Source of the DNA: DASQPR01 sp963727415 | GTDB taxonomy: Bacteria > Actinomycetota > Actinomycetes > Mycobacteriales > Micromonosporaceae | Assembly (NCBI GenBank): GCA_963727415.1 | Contig: CAVSGF010000010.1 | Location: 372,001-436,000, forward strand | DNA: 64,000 nucleotides | Direction of reading: 5' to 3' | Shown: piece by piece, positions 53,552 through 63,068 of the stretch | Position numbering within the stretch: the stretch's first letter is position 1 | Layout of the letters: each line of letters begins with the position of its first letter | Notes under the pieces: generated by a model | Databases searched by the model: none | Told to the model about the DNA's origin: nothing | What the model saw: the letters and a program-made list of their open reading frames with translations, nothing else | Translations under genes and position numbers: made by a program

Positions 53552-55151
53552 CGCCGATGCTCGCCTGAGCCGCCTCGGTGAGCACTCGCGCGTCGACCTT
53601 GCCATTACGGTTGAGCGGCAACTGGTCGACGACCGCCCACAGCACCGGCGTGGCGTACGCCGGCAAGCGCCTGGCGGCGTACGCCTGCAGATCGGTGAGG
53701 ACCAGCTCACCGGCCGGTACCACCCCGGCCACCAGCTGGCGGTCCCCCTCCGTACCGGTGGCGATCACCACGGCATCGGACACGCCCGGATGGCCGCGCA
53801 GCACCTCGGCGATGGCGCCCAGCTCGACTCGGAACCCGCGTACCTTGACCTGCAGATCGCGCCGGCCGACGAAAGACAGCCAGCCGTCGCCGGTCCAGCG
53901 CACCAGATCACCGGTGCGGTAATAGCGCACCCCGTCCGGCCCGGTCCGGAACGCGCGCGCCGTCTCGGCCGGGGCCTGCAAGTAGTCGACGGCGAGTCCG
54001 GCGCCGCTGGTCCACAGTTCACCGACGGCACCGCGAGGCACCGGCCATCCGTCATCGTCGGCGACCAGTACGCCGGTGCCGGCGATCGGGCCGCCGATCG
54101 GCATCGGATCCGGCACATCCCATTCGCTGTCCGCGTCGTACGTGGTGGTGAACGTGGTGTTCTCCGACGGACCGTAACCATTGGACAGGCGCAGTCCCGG
54201 GCACTCCGCCAGGACCCGGCGTGCCTGCCGGGGCGGCACCACGTCACCGCCGGTGAGCAGGTGCCGCATGCCCGCGAACGCGTCCGGACGATCATCGGCC
54301 ACGAGGCGGAACAGCCCGGCGGTCAGCCAGGCACCGGTGATGTGGCGGGACCAGAAGAACTCCGCGAGCGCGCTCGGCGTGCCATGCGCCGCACCGAACG
54401 TCTCGACGCAGCCGCCGGCCGCCAGCGGCGCGAATATCTCCAGCGTCGACGCGTCGAACGCCAGCGGCGCGAACCGCATGAACCGGTCGGTGGCACCGGG
54501 GGCCAGCAGGGCCGGGTCGCGTACCAGCCGAACCACGGCCCGGTGCGGGATCCGCACGCCCTTCGGGCGGCCGGTGGTTCCGGAAGTGAACGCGATGTAC
54601 GCGACCGCGTCCGGGTCGACTCGCGGATCCGGTTCGTCACCGGGTGGTTCCGGTGCCGCCCACGGGTCGATCAGCTCGGCCGGGAACATCTCCGGCGCCA
54701 GCATGACCAGATCGCCGGCCACGTCACCGGTGGTCAGCAGGGCCTTCGGCGTGGCCATGTCCAGAACCTGGCCAAGCACCGCCGGCGGCGAGGACATGTC
54801 GAGCGCGACATACGCCGCGCCGAGCCGGAGCGTCGCCAGGATCGCGACCACCTCCCGGACGCCACGGTCGCAGATCATCGCCACATGATCGCCCGGCCCG
54901 ACGCCGGCCTGGCGGAGCGCGGCACACTGCGCGTACACGGCGCTGCGTAGCTGCGTGTAGGTGATCGGCCGGCCGTCGCCGTCACGTACCGCGACCGCAT
55001 CCGGATTGGCCGCTCCCGCGGTCGCGACCAGGTCCCAGATAGCGGCGCCGGAATCGACCCGCACGCCGGTCCCCAGCCGGCGCAGTTCGTCGCGCGAGGT
55101 CGCCGGGATGGTCGGCGCCGAGTTCAACGGCTCGTTCAGCGCGCCCGCCAT
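53544..55151 (-). CDS. NRPS adenylation domain (intact reading-frame segment)
   Basis: This 535-residue open segment covers a whole adenylation domain: ITYTQLRSAVYAQCAALRQA (A1), AYIAFTSGTTGRPKGVRIPH (A3), FDASTLEIFAPLAAGG (A4), NGYGPSENTTFTTTY (A5), GELWTSGAGLAVDYL, YYRTGDLVRW (A7), GRRDLQVKVRGFRVELG (A8) and LPLNRNGKVDARVL (A10) with the catalytic Lys. It activates one amino acid as its adenylate; the identity is not predicted. It belongs to the frameshifted PCP-C-A gene, continuous with the condensation segment after a one-base repair near 55165. Confidence 0.9.
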   Translation of the reverse strand: MAGALNEPLNSAPTIPATSRDELRRLGTGVRVDSGAAIWDLVATAGAANPDAVAVRDGDGRPITYTQLRSAVYAQCAALRQAGVGPGDHVAMICDRGVREVVAILATLRLGAAYVALDMSSPPAVLGQVLDMATPKALLTTGDVAGDLVMLAPEMFPAELIDPWAAPEPPGDEPDPRVDPDAVAYIAFTSGTTGRPKGVRIPHRAVVRLVRDPALLAPGATDRFMRFAPLAFDASTLEIFAPLAAGGCVETFGAAHGTPSALAEFFWSRHITGAWLTAGLFRLVADDRPDAFAGMRHLLTGGDVVPPRQARRVLAECPGLRLSNGYGPSENTTFTTTYDADSEWDVPDPMPIGGPIAGTGVLVADDDGWPVPRGAVGELWTSGAGLAVDYLQAPAETARAFRTGPDGVRYYRTGDLVRWTGDGWLSFVGRRDLQVKVRGFRVELGAIAEVLRGHPGVSDAVVIATGTEGDRQLVAGVVPAGELVLTDLQAYAARRLPAYATPVLWAVVDQLPLNRNGKVDARVLTEAAQASIGAA

Positions 55152-56014
55152 CGCCTCGAGCGCGGCTCGAACTCGCTCGCCAGCGCCGCCGCCTCTGCCG
55201 GGGTCAGGACCGACGAGGCGTACTCAAGCGCGAGCCGGGGCCGTTCGCCCCAGCGTTCCACGAAGAGGATCGCGTCGAAGACGGTTCCGCCGCAGTGCCC
55301 CTCGTGCAGGGTGAGCTCGATCGCTTGATCAGCGCCATCCGGCCCGGGGATGGTTGCCGACAGGTGCCCCGGCACCAGCTCATCGTGCGCGGCGAAGCCG
55401 ATCTGGATCAGGGCGCTCCGGCTGGCGTCCCGTGGTGGTTTAAGGCCACCACCGAGCATCTCCAGCGGCACCCCGCCGGCAACCAGCGCGCAGCGGAACT
55501 CCGCGCCGACCCGGTCGAGATAATCCCGGGTGGTGTCACCGGCCACGCTCCGCATGCGCACCGGCATCAGCTTGGTGCACAGGCCGAACACGCCGTGCAG
55601 GTCGGCGCTGGTACGGCCGGCGGATGACACGCCGACCAGAAGGTCGTGCATCCCGGCACGGCGCGCCACCGCGAGACCCCAGGCACCGAGCAACACGACG
55701 TTCCGGGTCAGGTTGGCCGCCCGGGCCAGCCGCTCGCATCCGCTGCGGGCGGCCTCACCGAGGCTGAAGTGCAGGCGGGTGCCGCGCCGATCGAAGATCT
55801 CCGGCCGCCGCAGATCGCTCGGCAGGTCCACCCGGAGCGGGACATCGGCGAGTTCGGCGTGCCGGGTCTGGATCGCCTCCCGGATCGCCGGCGCGGACTC
55901 GGCGGTGATGATCAGATCGGGCGAGAATGCCGGGCCGGTGAACGTGCTCGTCTCGATATACCTCGACGAGTTCCCGCCACAGCATGCCGATACTCCAGCC
56001 ATCGGCGATGGCAT
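55136..56014 (-). CDS. NRPS condensation domain (reading-frame segment)
   Basis: The segment gives the C-terminal two thirds of a condensation domain: RLHFSLGEAARSGCERLARA, TRNVVLLGAWGLAVARRAGM, DLLVGVSSAGRTSADLHGVF and PGPDGADQAIELTLHEGHCG. The His motif (HHAIADGWS) is in the next frame just upstream (55912-56036), and the N-terminal part (RTVFVSEGGDLRLRVLAAM) in yet another (to 56256), showing frameshifts between them. Its end overlaps the adenylation segment by 16 bp. Confidence 0.8.
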   Translation of the reverse strand: MPSPMAGVSACCGGNSSRYIETSTFTGPAFSPDLIITAESAPAIREAIQTRHAELADVPLRVDLPSDLRRPEIFDRRGTRLHFSLGEAARSGCERLARAANLTRNVVLLGAWGLAVARRAGMHDLLVGVSSAGRTSADLHGVFGLCTKLMPVRMRSVAGDTTRDYLDRVGAEFRCALVAGGVPLEMLGGGLKPPRDASRSALIQIGFAAHDELVPGHLSATIPGPDGADQAIELTLHEGHCGGTVFDAILFVERWGERPRLALEYASSVLTPAEAAALASEFEPRSRRWRAR

Positions 56015-56840
56015 GGTGGATGAGCACGGATAGCACCGAGCATTCGCGGTATCACGCTAGTGATGGCGAACACCACGGGTGGTTGTTCCATCGGGCGCAG
56101 CAGCGCTGCGCTCGACGAGGCCAGGAGCCTGATGCACTCCTCGACGGCGGTGGCTCGGCGTGCGGCGGCGCGGGGATCCGCATGATCCGCGGTCGCCATC
56201 GCGGCAAGCACCCGCAGCCGCAAGTCGCCACCTTCGGAGACGAAGACGGTCCGCAACGCCTCATGCCGGTCGGTGAGCGCGGCTAGCGAAGTGACCAGCC
56301 GGCCCTCGTCAAGCGGGCCGGTGATCTCGGCGCTGAACAGGAGATGGAACTGGGTGCCGCCGGAAAGCCTGCTCGCCGAAGATCATCGATTCCTGACCCG
56401 GCGCCGGGCAGCCGGATGGTGTCATCCACAGCGGACGGTTGCGGAACCGGTTGATCCGGGGAGCCGGCGGGGCGGCCGCCATCACCTCGGCCAGCGGCTG
56501 CGGGCCTAGCAGCGCGTGCAGATCGAGCCGACGGCCGAGGCCCGCTCGACAAGGGCCGCGAACGCGGTCGCCCGTAACGAGGTGCCGCCCATCGAGAGGA
56601 ACGGGACAGTGGATGCGTGACGCTGGACATCGTCCGAGGGCATCCCCAGCACTCCGGCCGCGAGAACCGCCCAGTCCGAATCAGGCACGCAGGCCGAGAC
56701 CAGCGCACTATCAGTCATGCCGCGTCCCGCACCCCCGGCCAAGGCTGCTCACCGTCGATCACACTCGTCGATATCCGCGGCTCACCGTCGCCCGCTGAGC
56801 CACCTGCTTCAACGTGGCTCGCTCTCGCCGTTGCCCCCGG

Positions 56841-57497
56841 TCATAATCGGGCGTCGGCGCCGCCGCGGATGATGATACGGCGAAGCGGAGCGGCCCGCCG
56901 CGTCAGATATCTGGCAGGCCGCGTCCACTTGCGCCAGTCTAGTACCACTGCGAGCCGCGCAACTCTACGACCCGTATGAGCCGAGCAAGTCCTCGATGTC
57001 GACGTCGCCGAGTTCACTGATGGCACGCAGACCGCTGTCGGTCGGGTCGGGCGCATTCGCGACCGCGTTCGCGTCGGTCCGCATGTCATCGATGACGTCG
57101 GCCAGATCCGCGATGGTCGGTCGGCTGAACAGGGTACGCAGCGACACCCGTACGACCAGGTGCTGTCGATCCGGGCCAGCATCTGGGTCGCGGTGAGTGA
57201 GTGGCCGCCAAGGGCGAAGAAGTTGTCGGTGATGCCGATCCGTCCGGCCGCCGGGAGCAGCTGGGACCAGATCTCCACCAGTCGCTGCTGGGTCGGTGTC
57301 TCGGCCGCCATGTGTGCCGCGGTCACCTCATCACCCCACACCGGAGCCGGCAGCCGCAGCCGGTCCACCTTGCCGTTCAGCGTGAGCGGCAACTCCGGCA
57401 GCGAGATGAACTGCATCGGGATCATGTAGTCGGGAAGGTGTGCCTGCAGATGCCGGCGCAGCGCCGCCGGATCCACCGGTCCGACCTCCGGCACCAC
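56841..57497 (-). CDS. NRPS adenylation end and carrier (PCP) domain (segment)
   Basis: LQAHLPDYMIPMQFISLPEL and LTLNGKVDRLRLPAP give A9-A10. Then IWSQLLPAAGRIGITDNFFA and LGGHSLTATQMLARI give the PCP with its phosphopantetheine Ser. Near 57160 one C appears lost; the true continuation (VSLRTLFSRPTIADLADVID to the stop at 56965) is in a different frame, so the tail of this open frame after QMLARID is not real. Confidence 0.8.
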   Translation of the reverse strand: MVPEVGPVDPAALRRHLQAHLPDYMIPMQFISLPELPLTLNGKVDRLRLPAPVWGDEVTAAHMAAETPTQQRLVEIWSQLLPAAGRIGITDNFFALGGHSLTATQMLARIDSTWSYGCRCVPCSADRPSRIWPTSSMTCGPTRTRSRMRPTRPTAVCVPSVNSATSTSRTCSAHTGRRVARLAVVLDWRKWTRPARYLTRRAAPLRRIIIRGGADARL

Positions 57498-57569
57498 GTA
57501 CGCGATCAGTCCGGCCGGCTCGCGGTGCCCGCCGGCACATACGCCGTGACGACCGAGTGCGCCACCGAC

Positions 57570-58454
57570 TCATGCGCGTCGAGTACCGCCTCGATCTCGG
57601 CCGGTCTCGATCCGGAATCCGCGCACCTTGACCTGGTGATCGACTCGCCCGAGCAGATCCAGCCGGCCGCTGCGCCGCCAGCGGGCCAGATCACCGGTGC
57701 GGTACATGCGCGCTCCCGGCTCCGGCGAGTACGGGTCCGGCAGGAACCGCTCGGCGGTGAGTCCCGGCCGGCCGTGATAGCCCCGGGCGACCCCGGCACC
57801 GGCCAGGTAAACCTCACCCACCACGCCCGGTGGAACAGGGCGCAACGCCTCATCGAGCACCAGCATGCGGGTGCCGGCGATGGGCGGGCCCACTTCGATC
57901 GGAGCGGGTGCGGGCCAGATCCGGCCCGCCGCCGACCACACGGTGGTCTCCGTCGGACCGTAGACGTTCCAGGCCTGCGCCCCCTTGCCGGCCGTGAGCA
58001 CGTCAACCAGATCTGGCGGCACCGCCTCGCCGCCGCACAACCGCAGCCGTACCTGGTTCGGTACGCCTCCGGACGCGGCCAGCATCCGCCACGTCGCCGG
58101 CGTCGCCTGCAGGGCCGTGGCCCGGGCCGACTTCAGCAACACGCGCAGGGCCATGCCGTCGGCGGCGGTCTGGGCGTCGGCGACCACTACCCGACCGCCA
58201 CAGACCAGCGGCAGCAGGAGTTCCAGTACGGCAATGTCGAACGACAGCGTCGTCACCGCCACCAGGACGTCATCGGCACCGAAGTCCAGGGCCTCGCGGA
58301 ACGCCCGCAGCAGCGCCTCGACCGCGCCACGGGGCACCGAGACGCCCTTGGGCCGGCCGGTGGACCCCGACGTGAAGATGGTGTACGCCAGCGCGCTCCG
58401 GCGGCACTTCGGTACCGGCGTCGATAGCGTTGGCGGCGCGTACATCGGGCGCAT
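57570..58454 (-). CDS. NRPS adenylation domain core (segment)
   Basis: The segment carries YTIFTSGSTGRPKGVSVPRG (A3), FDIAVLELLLPLVCGG (A4), WNVYGPTETTVWSA (A5), GVVGEVYLAGAGVARGYHGR (A6), MYRTGDLARW (A7) and GRVDHQVKVRGFRIETG (A8). The frame ends at an apparent extra C near 57605. The rest (EIEAVLDAHESVAHSVVTAY, then LPLTLNGKVDRLRL = A10, and FFALGGHSLTATQM of the PCP) is found in the 57506-58006 and 56841-57497 frames. Amino-acid specificity is not assigned. Confidence 0.88.
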   Translation of the reverse strand: MRPMYAPPTLSTPVPKCRRSALAYTIFTSGSTGRPKGVSVPRGAVEALLRAFREALDFGADDVLVAVTTLSFDIAVLELLLPLVCGGRVVVADAQTAADGMALRVLLKSARATALQATPATWRMLAASGGVPNQVRLRLCGGEAVPPDLVDVLTAGKGAQAWNVYGPTETTVWSAAGRIWPAPAPIEVGPPIAGTRMLVLDEALRPVPPGVVGEVYLAGAGVARGYHGRPGLTAERFLPDPYSPEPGARMYRTGDLARWRRSGRLDLLGRVDHQVKVRGFRIETGRDRGGTRRA

Positions 58455-59202
58455 CCACGCGGACCACCGTCACCCCGGTACCGACCAGGCCACGGACCAA
58501 GCCAGCGAGCGCCGACGGTGCCAGCACGACGCGCACACCGGCGTCGGCAACCATGTGACGCAGCCGCTCGGCCGGGTATCCCGGGTCGATCGGCACGTAA
58601 GCGGCGCCTGCCATCCACACACCCAGCATCGCCGGGATCAGGCCGGCGCCGCGAGGCAGGCATAGGCCGACCATGGATTCCGGACCGATTCCGGCACCCC
58701 GCAGCACGGTGGCGATCTGCCCGGACCATTGCAGGACCTGGCTGCCGGTCAGCGTCCCGTCCGGGCCGCCGACCGCCACGCTCGGCGAGCCGAGCGCTCC
58801 GGCCAGCAGGTCCACAAGGTCGCCACGCTCCGGTAGATCGGCACCGGTGCCCCAGGTGCCGAGGACCATGGTTCGGGTGGGTGCGGCCAGCATGTCGATG
58901 TCGGCGAGCCGGACGTCCGGATCGGCGGCGACCGACCGGGCGACGGAGACCAGGCTGGCGGTGATCATCTCCGCGGTCGGCGCCTCGAAGAGGTCGGTGT
59001 CGTAGGTCAGCCGGCAATCCAGATGGGTACCCCGGTCGGTGACCCCCAGCGCCAGATCGAACTTGGAGGTGCCGTTCTCCACGATCTGCGGCGCGAACGT
59101 GACCGAGTCCACCGTCACCTGGACCGGCGGCTCCTCCAGCGCCAGCAGCACCTGGATCAGCGGCGAGTAGGCCAGAGTCCGCTCGGGTTGCACGATCTCC
59201 AC
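58270..59202 (-). CDS. NRPS condensation end and adenylation start (segment)
   Basis: EIVQPERTLAYSPLIQVLLA closes the condensation domain. GLCLPRGAGLIPAMLGVWMA and GAAYVPIDPGYPAERLRHMV are adenylation motifs A1-A2. The frame breaks near 58396, where one base is missing just before the A3 loop, and resumes in the 57570-58454 frame. Confidence 0.85.
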   Translation of the reverse strand: MEIVQPERTLAYSPLIQVLLALEEPPVQVTVDSVTFAPQIVENGTSKFDLALGVTDRGTHLDCRLTYDTDLFEAPTAEMITASLVSVARSVAADPDVRLADIDMLAAPTRTMVLGTWGTGADLPERGDLVDLLAGALGSPSVAVGGPDGTLTGSQVLQWSGQIATVLRGAGIGPESMVGLCLPRGAGLIPAMLGVWMAGAAYVPIDPGYPAERLRHMVADAGVRVVLAPSALAGLVRGLVGTGVTVVRVDAPDVRAANAIDAGTEVPPERAGVHHLHVGVHRPAQGRLGAPWRGRGAAAGVPRGPGLRCR

Positions 59203-59463
59203 GATCCGGTCGAACGGGAAGTTCGCTGATGCGCCAGACCGGTCACGGTCACCGTCCGGGCCTGATCCAGCAGTTCGGCGAAGGTCATCGTGGCGTGCGT
59301 CCGCAGCCGCAGCGGCAACGTGTTGGTGAACAGGCCGATCAGATGCTCGGTCTCGGCCTGGGTCCGGCCGGACACCGGTACGCCGATCAGCAGGTCGTCG
59401 CGCCCGGCGTACCGGGCGAGCACGGCACCGTAGAGCGCCAGCAGCGCCATGAACGGGGTCGCG

Positions 59464-60207
59464 TTAGCCGCGCGGGCGGCGGCGCGCAGGCCGTCGGCGA
59501 CGTCTCCGCGGAACGGTGAACTCGACGGTGGCGCCGCCGAACTCTTGCCGGGCCGGTCTGGTGAAGTCCGTCGGTAGCGGGATGGTGGTCGGTGCGCCAT
59601 CCAGGGACTGCCGCCAGTAGTCCTCATCGGCCGCGAAGCCGCCGGCCTCCCAGCGCTCGGTCTGCCACAGCGCGAAATCACCGTACTGGATCGGCAGTTC
59701 CGCAAACTCCGGCTCGGTTCCGGTCCGGTGCGCCCGGTACGCGCTGGTGAGGTCGCCGAAGAGCAGCCCGGACGACCAGCCGTCGGCCATGATGTGGTGG
59801 GTGACGATGATCAGCTCGGCTTGCTCCGGGCCGGTACACAGCAGGGCGGCCCGCAGCGGCGGCCCGGCGTCAAGCCGGAACGGCGTCCGGATCAGCTCGT
59901 CGGCACGGCTGTTCGCGGCGCCTGCCGGATCCGGCTCGGCGGTCAGATCGACGACCTCCATCGGTACCCGCGCCGGCGCCACGATCTGCACCGGCTGGCC
60001 GTCGACCGACCGGAACGAGGTGCGCAGCGCCTCATGCCGCTCGATCACGGTGTCCCAGGCCGCGACCAGCGCGGCCCGGTCCAGCGGTCCGGAGATCGGA
60101 ACCCGCCACGGCACCAGGTACTCCGGGCCCTCCGGATCGAACTGATCGAGCAGCCACATCCACCGTTGCGCGAACGATACCGGCAGCTGGAAAACATCGC
60201 CGTCCAT
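59464..60207 (-). CDS. NRPS condensation domain, N-terminal segment
   Basis: The segment contains the donor/acceptor-lobe start SFAQRWMWLLDQFDPEGPEY, RHEALRTSFRSVDGQPVQIV, the catalytic THHIMADGWSSGLLFGDLTS and FALWQTERWEAGGFAADEDY. It breaks into Arg-rich nonsense after GGATVEFTVP (about 59510), where the neighbouring frame (59157-59705) continues with ADGLRAAARAANATPFMALL, then GRDDLLIGVPVSGRTQAETE. Confidence 0.85.
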   Translation of the reverse strand: MDGDVFQLPVSFAQRWMWLLDQFDPEGPEYLVPWRVPISGPLDRAALVAAWDTVIERHEALRTSFRSVDGQPVQIVAPARVPMEVVDLTAEPDPAGAANSRADELIRTPFRLDAGPPLRAALLCTGPEQAELIIVTHHIMADGWSSGLLFGDLTSAYRAHRTGTEPEFAELPIQYGDFALWQTERWEAGGFAADEDYWRQSLDGAPTTIPLPTDFTRPARQEFGGATVEFTVPRRRRRRPARRRPRG

Positions 60208-63068
60208 TAATTCCTCCCCAGCAGGTCGGCGGCGCACACGCGCAGCTCGGACGTGTACCTGCGGCCTTGCGAGTCGGTCAGCCACAGCTGATCCGGAGTG
60301 GGAAGCATCTCGCTGACCGACAGCTGACCCTGGTCTCCGTGGTTGGCCTTGACCCGTCGCGCCAGCCGGCACATCAAGTCGACCGACGACAGGCTGGTCA
60401 GGTCGACGAAGATGGGCTTCACCTCGCCCTGCGCACGTACGAACACGTAGCGCGGCAGGTCATTGGCGAGGATCCAGCGGCGGATCTCGACGTACCGCGC
60501 TCTCTCGTCGACGATGTGCGCGAACGTCAGGGTCCCGGCATCGAAGCGCCATGTCTCGCGCTGGATCACCAGGTTGTCCACGGTGATGCGCGGTGTGTGC
60601 GGGCCGGCCGGCACCAGCCCGAAGTACTGGCTGAGGCTCGACGACAGCGGATCGGCGATCAGCTCGACGAATGGCATCGACTCGCCGGTGACCCTGGAGG
60701 TGACGATCAAGCGGCCCTCGATCTCCTCGATATCGAAGTCGCCGACGAACCTGGCCAGCCGGGGATCGTATCCGGAACTGTCCGGGGCAAAGACCACGCG
60801 CCAGTCCTGCGGTCCCATGAGGACGTTGCTCAGCCGGGCCGGCGTTGACCCGAACGCGGCGGTCTGTACGTGCCAGGCCACCGGTTGGCCGAGATCGGTA
60901 CGCATCGCCTGGCGCATCGCGTCCGGCTCCGGATGGTAGTCAACCCAGGTGGCGTACCGCATGGTGTTCATGCCCGGGTGGATCTCGCCGAGGACCCAGA
61001 GGAAGTCGCCGTCGCGAATGGCCGCGGCGCTCTCCGCCGCGATCATCAAATCCGGGCTGTGCTCGCGGGCCGCGCCCCACCCGGGCCGCGACACCGCGAA
61101 CGCCCGCAACGCCGCGTCCCGGATATCGGCGCTGGCCATCTGATGCCGGCGCACGTCGGCCGGTACCTCCAGCACCGGAGCCCAGCGATCCCGGATCACC
61201 TTGCCGATCGGGCCGACGGTCTTGCCGTGAACGTCGAAGATGAGGCTGCTAGCGTCCAGCCAGAACTCCGACAGCGGGATCCGCGCGGAACCGGCCGCGG
61301 ACACCCGGTCCCGGTAGACGGTCAGGCAGGCACGGTGGAATAGCGCCGCGCCGGCGGTGGTGTACCAGCGGGCAGCGTGCAGAACGATCTCCAGCGGGGC
61401 GGCCAGCGTCTCGAACAGTTTCGTGCTGAACGCCACGTCGTCGGGTCGCAGGCACTCCTCGAACACCAGCGTGCGGCCGGCGTACATGGCCCCCGGCCGG
61501 CGCGTGGCAGCCGCCCCGGTGAGCCGGGTAAACGTCTCGTCCAGGCTGGTCAGCGACGTGATCAGGGCGGCCGGATCGCCGGATTCCGAGGCCGCGTCCA
61601 CGACCGCCTTGCCGGCTTCCAGCTCATCCAGCACCGCCAGCGCCGGGTCGCGCAGAGCCGGGTCATCAACGGTGGACAGACGTGCCCGAAGGGATTGCGC
61701 CGCCCACGCGTCGTCCGCCGCGACCTCCAGTTGCCAGGCGATCACATGCAGATCACGCAAGGTTCCGAGCGCGGCCCACACAGAGGCTTCGGTAACCGGC
61801 CCGGCGGCTTCGGCCAGCACCCGGGCAACCACCTCGGCCGCGTTGCGGGCACCGTCGATCTGCGTGTACACCTGGGCGGCGAGCGGGTCCACCGAAGCCG
61901 GCGGGGCAAACGGGATCCGGAGCACCGGGCCGTCCGCGCCGGGCTCGATCGACGCGAGTGGCAGCCGGCGGGGTACCAGCCAGCGGTCCAGCCCGGAGCC
62001 GAGCGATTCGGCCAGCCGCTGAATCGCCCACTCCTCGAAATACAGCCGCCGACGGGCGAGCGCCCCCGGCGGATGCGGGCGGTGGGTGATCGCCGGCCCG
62101 TCGGTGGCGACGTCCACCCAGCCGATCGGGCCGAAGAAGCCGATCGAGTCGTTCTTGGCCGTATAGCGCTGCAGGTAGTTGGCGATCAGTGCCTCATACC
62201 GGCGATAGTTGCCGTTGCGCTTGACGGTCAGCGGGTCGCGGCGCAGCAGCACGTCGATGCCGGTCTCCATGGCGGTGCGGTTCTGCCAGGCCACGGCGGT
62301 ACGGAACCGGGGGTCAGCGCCGACCGCGTACAGCGCGCTGGCCAGTTCGCGCTCGCTGACGGCGAACTGGGCGTCGTACGCTTCGGCCAGCCGTTGTGCC
62401 CCTGGGCTCTCCGAGGTCGAAGCGGCCACCAGCTGATCGGCGGCATCGGCGAGCGCCTCGCCGGCCACCGCGGCGTGCATCTGGAACGGGAACCCGGCGG
62501 CGCGCAGGCAGACCCACCGCCACAGGGCCCAGCCAGGGGCCAGCGGGATCAGATGGTCCGGCGTACCCGCCGGCCGCGGCGCGGACGAGTCCACCGGGAC
62601 GGGTGACGCGGTCGCGGCCGCCGGTGCCGCCGTCCGCGGCGATGCGGCCGCGGACGATGGACGGGCGGGTGATGGCGGCGAGGCCATGTTGGTTCGCATA
62701 GCGCTGCGGTCGCGACGGGTGATACCGATACTCGCCGGAGCGCTGGTACCGGCCGGGGCGCCGGCGGCCGGCGCGCTGCCGGTCCGGTCGCCCGGGCCAC
62801 CGTTGCCCGAAGCGGCCGCCGTCGGGGGGTCGCCATCCGGCGCGACGGTGGCCGGATCGCCCGATTCGGCGGCGCCGTCGCCGGCCGCCGCCTGCGGCCC
62901 GCCCGGCCGGAGTGCGTCGATGGCGGCCGCGGTCTCGGCCAGGGTCGGCTCGTCGTAAAGCGTGAGCAGCGGTAGGTCGACGCCGAACGCGTCGCGGAGC
63001 CGGAAGATCAGGCGGGTCGCGGCCAGCGAGTTGCCGCCGATGGTGAAGAAGTCATCGGTCGCTTCCAC
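60207..63068 (-). CDS. PCP plus LanB-like dehydratase (intact segment of NRPS fusion)
   Basis: This segment of 953 residues has no true start of its own. Residues 1-55 are a carrier domain: EATDDFFTIGGNSLAATRLI. A 110-residue Ala/Gly/Pro/Ser linker follows. From about residue 165 the sequence matches the lantibiotic dehydratase N-terminal (glutamylation) domain: HLIPLAPGWALWRWVCLRAA, RTAVAWQNRTAMETGIDVLL, YTAKNDSIGFFGPIGWVDVA, ATWVDYHPEPDAMRQA, IRRWILANDLPRYVFVRAQG and PIFVDLTSLSSVDLMCRLAR. No LanB C-terminal elimination domain is recognisable, as in PEARL or split LanB enzymes that use aminoacyl-tRNA. It may act on the amino acid or peptide held on the adjacent PCP; the reaction is not predictable here. 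Confidence 0.88.
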   Translation of the reverse strand: MEATDDFFTIGGNSLAATRLIFRLRDAFGVDLPLLTLYDEPTLAETAAAIDALRPGGPQAAAGDGAAESGDPATVAPDGDPPTAAASGNGGPGDRTGSAPAAGAPAGTSAPASIGITRRDRSAMRTNMASPPSPARPSSAAASPRTAAPAAATASPVPVDSSAPRPAGTPDHLIPLAPGWALWRWVCLRAAGFPFQMHAAVAGEALADAADQLVAASTSESPGAQRLAEAYDAQFAVSERELASALYAVGADPRFRTAVAWQNRTAMETGIDVLLRRDPLTVKRNGNYRRYEALIANYLQRYTAKNDSIGFFGPIGWVDVATDGPAITHRPHPPGALARRRLYFEEWAIQRLAESLGSGLDRWLVPRRLPLASIEPGADGPVLRIPFAPPASVDPLAAQVYTQIDGARNAAEVVARVLAEAAGPVTEASVWAALGTLRDLHVIAWQLEVAADDAWAAQSLRARLSTVDDPALRDPALAVLDELEAGKAVVDAASESGDPAALITSLTSLDETFTRLTGAAATRRPGAMYAGRTLVFEECLRPDDVAFSTKLFETLAAPLEIVLHAARWYTTAGAALFHRACLTVYRDRVSAAGSARIPLSEFWLDASSLIFDVHGKTVGPIGKVIRDRWAPVLEVPADVRRHQMASADIRDAALRAFAVSRPGWGAAREHSPDLMIAAESAAAIRDGDFLWVLGEIHPGMNTMRYATWVDYHPEPDAMRQAMRTDLGQPVAWHVQTAAFGSTPARLSNVLMGPQDWRVVFAPDSSGYDPRLARFVGDFDIEEIEGRLIVTSRVTGESMPFVELIADPLSSSLSQYFGLVPAGPHTPRITVDNLVIQRETWRFDAGTLTFAHIVDERARYVEIRRWILANDLPRYVFVRAQGEVKPIFVDLTSLSSVDLMCRLARRVKANHGDQGQLSVSEMLPTPDQLWLTDSQGRRYTSELRVCAADLLGRN

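Larger units (their letters stand above)
53544..56718 (-). pseudogene. NRPS gene, order PCP-C-A, several frameshifts
   Basis: A start at ATG 56718 (MTDSALVSACVPDSDWAVLA) leads into a carrier-like domain with LSMGGTSLRATAFAAL, whose Ser would carry phosphopantetheine. It is followed by a condensation domain (HHAIADGWS near 56000) and a complete adenylation domain. No PCP or thioesterase follows the adenylation domain. The frame changes at least four times (around 56270-56500, 56060, 55960, 55165). At 55165 one G missing from GAGGCC joins the C- and A-domain frames exactly. Repaired length would be about 1050 residues. The 246-bp gap upstream (56719-56964) holds no gene and may contain a promoter. 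Confidence 0.7.
56965..60207 (-). pseudogene. NRPS gene, order C-A-PCP, several frameshifts
   Basis: ATG 60207 (MDGDVFQLPVSFAQRWMWLL), with ggggagga upstream and a one-base overlap with the preceding gene's stop (TAATG), starts a condensation domain. An adenylation domain and a carrier domain follow, ending DIEDLLGSYGS at 56965. The reading frame changes near 59500, 59215, 58396, 57605, 57508 and 57160; each side carries recognised NRPS motifs, and most breaks are repaired by a single G or C. Repaired length is about 1080 residues. It would be the extension module acting after the A-PCP-LanB protein. Confidence 0.75.

Noticed and set aside
53334..54950. 538-codon open frame on the plus strand after the racemase
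   Set aside because: It is antisense to a complete NRPS adenylation domain on the minus strand and has no recognisable domain.
61377..62606. 409-codon open frame on the plus strand
   Set aside because: It is antisense to the LanB-like domain; it is Arg/Gln/Gly-rich with no family signature.
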